Shown: positions 58,645 through 64,000 of the stretch, one piece after another | Numbering within the stretch: position 1 is the first letter of the stretch | How the letters are laid out: the number at the start of each line of letters is the position of its first letter | Assembly (NCBI GenBank): GCA_015680685.1 | Contig: MNCI01005010.1 | Location: forward strand, 145,331-209,330 | Length of the DNA stretch: 64,000 nucleotides | Source of the DNA: Gnetum montanum | Lineage: Eukaryota; Streptophyta; Gnetopsida; Gnetales; Gnetaceae | Direction: 5' to 3' | The notes under the pieces: model-generated | Database searches by the model: none | What the model saw: the letters and a program-made list of their open reading frames with translations, nothing else | What the model was told of the DNA's origin: nothing | Made by a program: the position numbers and the translations under genes

Positions 58645-61110
58645 ATGGCAAATAGCACACCGAACAAGAAAAAAATGTCTTCTTCTTCGCACAAAAGCAC
58701 TTCATCGCCTAGGAACAACACTAGAGACATTCAGTGGAACAACATAAGTAACAAAGATTCGCTAGTTCCTCCATAGTTCCGAGTGGTATATATTCATCAT
58801 GATGAATATGTACCCAACTTTACCTTTATTCTCCATCAATATGAGCAACTATGTTGGAGAGACTTGGAGGGTAACATAATGTTGGCTCCAGACCAAGCAG
58901 TCCCCAACATGCTCCTTCATGCTCTTCCACGAATAGGCATGTCACAATTGTACGTAGAGTATGTTGCATCTGATTATAACACAAGGGATTACCATCCCAT
59001 AGAAGCACAATGTCAATGGGACTTGTAATAGGAGAGATACCACACATCTTTAAAGGGCAAAAGACCCCATAACACTCCACCCGTCTTAAGCAAAATTGAG
59101 GGTGGTGAACCTATTTCAATAGGTTCTCTACAAAATGATGTTCCCCCTCCTAACGATGGTGAGGAGGTGGTGTATCAGAACCTTCACTCCACGATTCACA
59201 ACCCTGGTTCTGATCCCCACGAACACCAAGTGTTCAACAAGGGAACACAAACATATGATAAGGGTGGGCATTCTGATCATCATCACAATCGGGGCTGGAA
59301 TCACCGAAGAGAAGGTAGGAAACATCATCATGGAGATGGTTCTCCTTCATCGTCACATTCACCCTCTCCTTCAGTATCAAGACGCAATCATAAGGAACCT
59401 AACTGTGAGGATAAGGGTAAGCAAAGTCAGAAACCCCAACCAGAGAGTCAAGAACAAGGATGAGGGCATTCTAAAGAATCACGACATGGAAGAAGGGAAA
59501 GTAGGGAACTGCATAGACATCATAGATGCTATGAAATAGATGACCACGAAGAACCCCTACTTACAACCCAAAGAATATTATACAATATAGAGGCTGTAAG
59601 AATTCCTACAAGGTACCAAAAAAATAGCAGGATCAAGAGGTTAAACATGAATAGTATACCACAATTTAAGGGGGGATACAACGCTGATCCTTAGAACCAC
59701 TTACAAGCATTTCATGATGCATGTGCCTTACAGAATATTGAGAACGAATGGCAAAAATTAAATTTGTTCCCAAGGACACTAGTAAAGGAAGCAGAAAGCT
59801 GGTACCAGTCCTTAGAACCAGAATCCATTCGAAGGTGGAGTACAATGTTAGAACTATTTAATGAAAAGTATCAAACATACTCCCGAGTGTCCAACCTACA
59901 AAGGAAAATCCAAGGATGGAAGCAGGGAACTCATGAACCCTTGGATGCTGCCATGGACCGATATTATGCACTGTTACATCGTTGCCCGGGCCATAGTTAC
60001 TCACAACAGGATCAACTACACCATCTCGTAGATGGACTTAGGCATGAAACTAGGAGAACCCTTGGAACATATGCCCAAGGGAGATTATTAGAGCTGAGGT
60101 CCCATCAGGTCCATATATTTTTGGAGAAAGTAGCTAAGGAAGAAGGGGAGCTACATAAGAGAGAAAGTGTAGAAGAGTACAACCACAATCCTTCCCTCCG
60201 AAAAAGGGGAGTGAGATTCTATGAGGAGGAGGAAGAGTTACCACTTGAAGAGTTGGTGAATAGGAAAACTTTGCCACTCCAAAAATTAACAACAAAAATA
60301 TTGGCCAAGGTAGACCAAATGTGGGACTCCTTAGATAGTAGATTTGAAACCATTCTTAAAATCGTAGAGGAGTCTAAGGAGCGAGGTAGTGACTAAGATA
60401 AAAAGAAAAAGAGGGATTTGGACCATGCACATAACAAAGGTAAGGGTAAAATGGCTATCACCTAAGAGGTTATGGATACAAATACAGACAATGATGGTGG
60501 ATGTGAGATATGCCAGTATGACCATCCTAAGAGATGTTGCCTAATAATCTCACATCTACAAGAGTCTGGGGTGTATGCACTCAACGCATGACTTAACAAA
60601 TGGCAAACACCCCGACAGTTACCTTATCCCCAAGGTAGTTCCACCAACCTTTAACAGATTATCCAAGTGGAACTCTACCACAACCTATTGAGCAACACCA
60701 AAAGTGGCAATACCCACATTCATGGGGGATGCCACCGCCAAGGCAAAAATACCCTTACCGGAAACCAGATCCATATGGCTATTACGTGTAGCATCCAATA
60801 TCTCCATGTGACTCTATTGGTCACATGACACCACAACATCACTACCAAGCTCGGGAGTATTACTGGACTCCTTCTCCTAAGAGAGACACATCACATACAT
60901 ACCATCCTCTGAATCCATCTACAACTCTCACACCGATAGCTCCATTACCACCCACTCCAGCAATGCAAGGGGAACTCCCCACTCAACCACAACAACGCAA
61001 TGCTATGAGAGCTGTAAATCTTCAACCTGCTACTGGTTCTGACAACCCTACAAGGAGAACACCTTTCCTTAGGACCAAAGGTCCAAACAAGATCTCACAA
61101 CCATAAGAGG
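58645..61110 (+). pseudogene. gag of element E2
   Basis: Start taken at ATG 58645, about 100 nt after the primer site. The frame stays in register to about 60630, then shifts by one frame before 60678. Blocks: Ser-rich start; VYIHHDEYVPNFTFILHQYE (58783); His/Ser/Pro-rich linker (59167-59463); IPQFKGGYNADP and the open part 59764-60396 with LVKEAESWYQSLEPESIR, MLELFNEKYQTYSR, AMDRYYALLHRCPGH, HHLVDGLRHETRRTLG and KVDQMWDSLDSRFETIL; knuckle-like GCEICQYDHPKRCC near 60499-60540; a Pro/Tyr/Gln-rich tail (60678-61106). The SWYQSL-like and F-x-x-K-Y blocks are those of plant gypsy Gag. Stops at about 58759, 59026, 59461, 59695 and 60394. Confidence 0.85.
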
Positions 61111-61229
61111 TTGAGCCTCTGAATTCTTTTCCATCAAATAAGGCTTCAGACCTCCCTTCAAGCCAAAAACAGAGCTCAACATATACAGTTATGTTAACAT
61201 ATGCCATCACTGACTAGATCAAGGAGGGC

Positions 61230-61685
61230 CACCTTCCCAGGAAATTCTCTAATCCTGGAAGTCCTTTAATCTATCTCCAAGTCATTGGGAATAAACCATG
61301 TAAAGCTCTTCTGGACTCAGGTTCCAGAGTCAACTTAATATCGCAAGAAATGTATAAAGCCTAGAACCTACCTCCACTAAAGAAGAGCAATATTTGCTTA
61401 GAGCTGGCTGACCAGTCCATCACTATTCCCTTGGGAATGGTTGAGGACATCGTTACCACTATGTGTGGGTGGTCATACCTAGCTAATTTCCTAGTGATAC
61501 AAGTCAACAATGATAAAGGGAACTTCCCAATAATAATGGGAAGGGCATGGCTAAGTATCATGAATGCATGCCTAGGAATCCATGATCTTTGCTTGGAAAT
61601 ATCTAAGGAAAACACTTGTTTAAAGATCGAGAAGAGGAAAGTTTCATGCATCACATACAGTGATAGAGGGTGTGATTGCATATAG
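61230..61685 (+). pseudogene. retropepsin-like protease of element E2
   Basis: CKALLDSGSRVNLISQEMYK at about 61302-61360, with an intact D-S-G at 61314-61322, then NLPPLKKSNICLELADQSIT, IPLGMVEDIVTTM, NFLVIQVNNDKGNFPIIMGR, AWLSIMNACLGIHDLCLEIS. Same blocks and spacing as in E1. One stop near 61363; final stop 61683-61685. An unusual place for the coding region to end: ordinary elements continue into RT. Confidence 0.85.
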
Positions 61686-63949
61686 CAATGTTCAGCATTT
61701 CCTGCATGAAACTGGTGTGCACTAGAGGTTAACATACAAAGGTGCCTATATGCAACAACCACACAATAGGAAAAAACCTAGTGGTTCATAGCTAATCAAG
61801 AGAGAAACTCACCAATATGCATGAAACTAACTGGGGGACCAAGTTGCACCCATGTACAAAGCATAGATGCATTGGAGCAAGAGTGTCACCAACTTCCAAC
61901 CCTTAACCTAAAAACATCAATTAGGGAAAGTTGAGAACTTCTAAAAGATTCAAACAAATGCTTTGATAGCATAGTACTATTTGATGTGCAACAGACCAAA
62001 CCTTATCATGAATTTAGAACGGTTAATGCACATTACACCTCGAAGAGAGGATGACCTCACTCATCATTTTGGATCTCTCCCTTCCAACTCAGTCATGGGG
62101 GAGATGGCCACCTATGTTGATCAATCAAGGACCTCAGTTCTTTTAAATTTTTTTTTACACATTTTTTTTTAACAAATTTCTTTAACTTTTCCTGTTTTTG
62201 TTTTGCAACATCGTTCATACTTTTTCATTTATTTGTGTGTTTGTTTATTTTTTTTGATTCGTCACCTAATAAGTGCTCCTGATGGCAGTATGAACTGTAT
62301 TGCATTGATTGCTAATGTTTGGTTTTTACCTTTAAGTTATGATTCTGATACTAAGGTATGGTTCTTTTGATATAATAGGTAATGAGTCCACGTCATCCAT
62401 GCATCCACGAATTTCTATGGTCTCTCTTGGCTTGGTCTTCAATAATAAGAACTATCAATGAATTAGTGATTGGGAATTTCTCAAACTAAGGAAGGCCTCA
62501 AGGATTGAAAAGGGTGTGACTTCAAAGGAACTTGATGCACTTTTGCTGGCCATTCTCTTGGGTGCTTGGATGTTTCCTTCTTGGATTTTCCTTACCATTC
62601 CAACGTTGCTCCATTATCGAGAAGTTGAGCCAACAAAAATAATAAGTCTTTGCATGGTGTGGTTCTCACACAAAACACACAAAAAAAAAACAAAGTGGGA
62701 GTTCAAAGCACACCCCTTAGATGAAATAATCATTCTGGTTATGGAACTCAATAAACATGTTCCCTCCAACTAAGACCCCCTCTCACTTCCTTCTTTCTCC
62801 TTTCTTGTTTCATCATAATGATGGTCACTTTTTGGCAAAAGCATTCTTGTTACTTCAAGTGGATGGATTGGCCAAATGTATTAATGCAAAGTCACTAGAT
62901 GTGGATTGTTTGAGGCTGGATTTGGAATGGGATCTACTAAGTCACATTAACCATTAATACACAAGGGACTGTACATCACCTTATTCTTGAGACTCCATTC
63001 CATTCTCTTCTTTTTATCATTCTTTCTCCATTTTTCACCTCATTGCTGGTTGTATCAATAGTTCATATTTTTGTTGATACATTGTTTTCTTTTTGATAAA
63101 CTCTTGTGGTTAAGAATTTAACTCTTGTTTCCAAATGACATTTCTAGAGCCTACAAACTCTTTGAATGTGGGATTGTCAGGGCATTAAGGGCATGAGCCT
63201 ACTTTGGGGAGGACCCAGTGACATTCCTATTTGGTCCATCTGTTAATTTCTTTCCCCTAACCATTTTTTCAATCAACATTTATTTTGTTCATTTCCATCT
63301 TTGACATCCATTTTATTGGCACTTCCATTATTTCTTTTTCTCCATCTTTCTTATTCTTTATCTTTTTCGATTCTCTCGCTATCGGAGGTTCGCTCTCAGT
63401 CATGGGGGTCCTGGTCCAATTTTTTCAATTTTCTCCTAACCTCTACACCTTGGGTAGCCACCAGTATTATATCTCCAAATCTGCATTAGCCATATCACAA
63501 CTTAGCTAATGGACCTTACACTGAGGTAAGGTATTAACTGCATTGTGATTCATTTACCCTTGCTAAGATTAGATTGTGTTGTGTGTGCAGATGGCAATCA
63601 TACAACAATGGATTGGATCTAGAGAAAAACACTTGGAATGGACTAGTGTTGAAGTAGTTATGCAAGGAACAAGATTGATGATGCACTTATGGATGGACAA
63701 CGAAAGGCATAATCTTGGCATCAGCAGCAACAAACTTCTTCTTTTCTCCCTCTCTTTTCTCTCCTAGCTGCCAAATAAGGCTAGATGTTAAATGTGTATA
63801 GTATTCACTCTTGTTGCCATGAACACTAATTTGTCATGTATTGTAATGATGATCCATTCACATGTCACCCCATTCACTGTTAGTTTCATTCAATTCAATA
63901 ATCCCATATCTTCCCAATATTTTGTAAGGAACTTGAGGATGAGTTTTCA
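61686..63949 (+). other. non-coding 3' region of E2
   Basis: No RT, RNase H, integrase, envelope or chromodomain motif in any frame. It shares scattered similarity with 46980-47460 of E1. A short frame at 63591-63767 (MAIIQQWIGSREKHLEW) follows an acceptor-like TGTGTGTGCAG. Confidence 0.5.
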
Positions 63950-64000
63950 TTCAGTCATAAGGGTATGATGAGCTGTGATATCACGTTAGCCCCTGCGATA
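63950..64000 (+). repeat. polypurine tract and start of the E2 3' LTR
   Basis: CATTCAGTCATAAGGGTA precedes TGATGAGCTGTGATATCACG at 63966, which matches the 5' LTR start (TGATGAGCCATGATATCGTG) and again contains a palindrome (GTGATATCAC, 63975-63984). The window ends inside this LTR. Confidence 0.85.

Larger units (their letters stand above)
57795..64000 (+). mobile_element. Gypsy element E2: gag-protease only, truncated by window edge
   Basis: 5' LTR 57795-58529, tRNA-Asp-type primer site, a well-preserved gag-protease frame (58645-61685), 2.3 kb without pol motifs, a purine tract and the first 35 bp of the 3' LTR (from 63966). The internal region is complete in the window, so the absence of RT, RNase H and integrase is a property of the element and not an edge effect. 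It is the best preserved member of the E family here. Confidence 0.9.

Noticed and set aside
59135-59539. 134-codon plus frame overlapping the E2 gag linker
   Set aside because: Alternative frame of the gag linker; the in-register frame continues the gag on both sides.
61361-61762. 133-codon minus-strand frame
   Set aside because: Antisense to the E2 protease, which has clear family motifs on the plus strand.
1-64000. Endogenous pararetrovirus or other viral insertion
   Set aside because: No movement protein or coat protein motif; all RT fragments fit copia, gypsy, L1 or RTE and most are bounded by LTRs.

Overview
The window looks like intergenic nuclear DNA of a land plant with a large, repeat-rich genome (a gymnosperm would fit, but the sequence alone does not fix the lineage). 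It is AT-rich. I found no intact host gene, no rRNA or functional tRNA gene, and nothing bacterial or viral. Almost every recognisable stretch is a decayed transposable element, and the long open frames are remnants of retroelement gag/pol or their shadows. Many stops look like single C->T or G->A changes from Gln, Arg or Trp codons, the usual mark of methylated, silenced elements.

Layout, left to right. 1-2800: 3' part of a Ty3/gypsy chromovirus-like element (gag to RT), cut by the window edge. 3825-8833: a Ty1/copia element with two LTRs and a tRNA-Met-type primer site. 8885-9415: 3' end of an RTE-type LINE, followed at 9499 by a tRNA-derived SINE. 10287-18501: a gypsy element (C) with ~1.25 kb LTRs full of GTAGC minisatellites; it has a gag-protease frame but no RT, RNase H or integrase. 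18502-23555: mostly unassigned, with a perfect 40-bp triplication and an L1-like zinc-binding fragment on the minus strand. 23556-29903: a second copia element of the same family on the minus strand, carrying a nested solo gypsy LTR with a perfect 5-bp target duplication. 30240-30850: a degenerate ~250-bp tandem repeat. 30930-33348: an L1-type LINE ORF2 (endonuclease + RT) on the minus strand. 33368-39728: a complete but dead chromovirus (D) inserted 19 bp upstream of that LINE's ORF2 start. 40729-41003: a ~104-bp degenerate tandem repeat. About 42608-52262: gypsy element E1 with a tRNA-Asp-type primer site, gag-protease, no RT, and an extra coiled-coil frame. 55152-55318: second SINE copy. 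57795-64000: gypsy element E2, related to E1, again gag-protease without RT, running off the window into its 3' LTR.

How the pieces relate. Three LTR elements (C, E1, E2) share the layout LTR-primer site-gag-protease-long non-pol region-polypurine tract-LTR, so they would depend on RT and integrase supplied in trans. LTRs of the E1/E2 family occur in E1, in E2 and as the solo LTR in the minus-strand copia element, so the family has been active repeatedly here. The nesting order is readable: a LINE interrupted by chromovirus D (and perhaps by copia-2), and copia-2 later hit by an E-family element that recombined to a solo LTR. Element boundaries were placed by eye from LTR-to-LTR comparison and are approximate unless a target duplication is stated.
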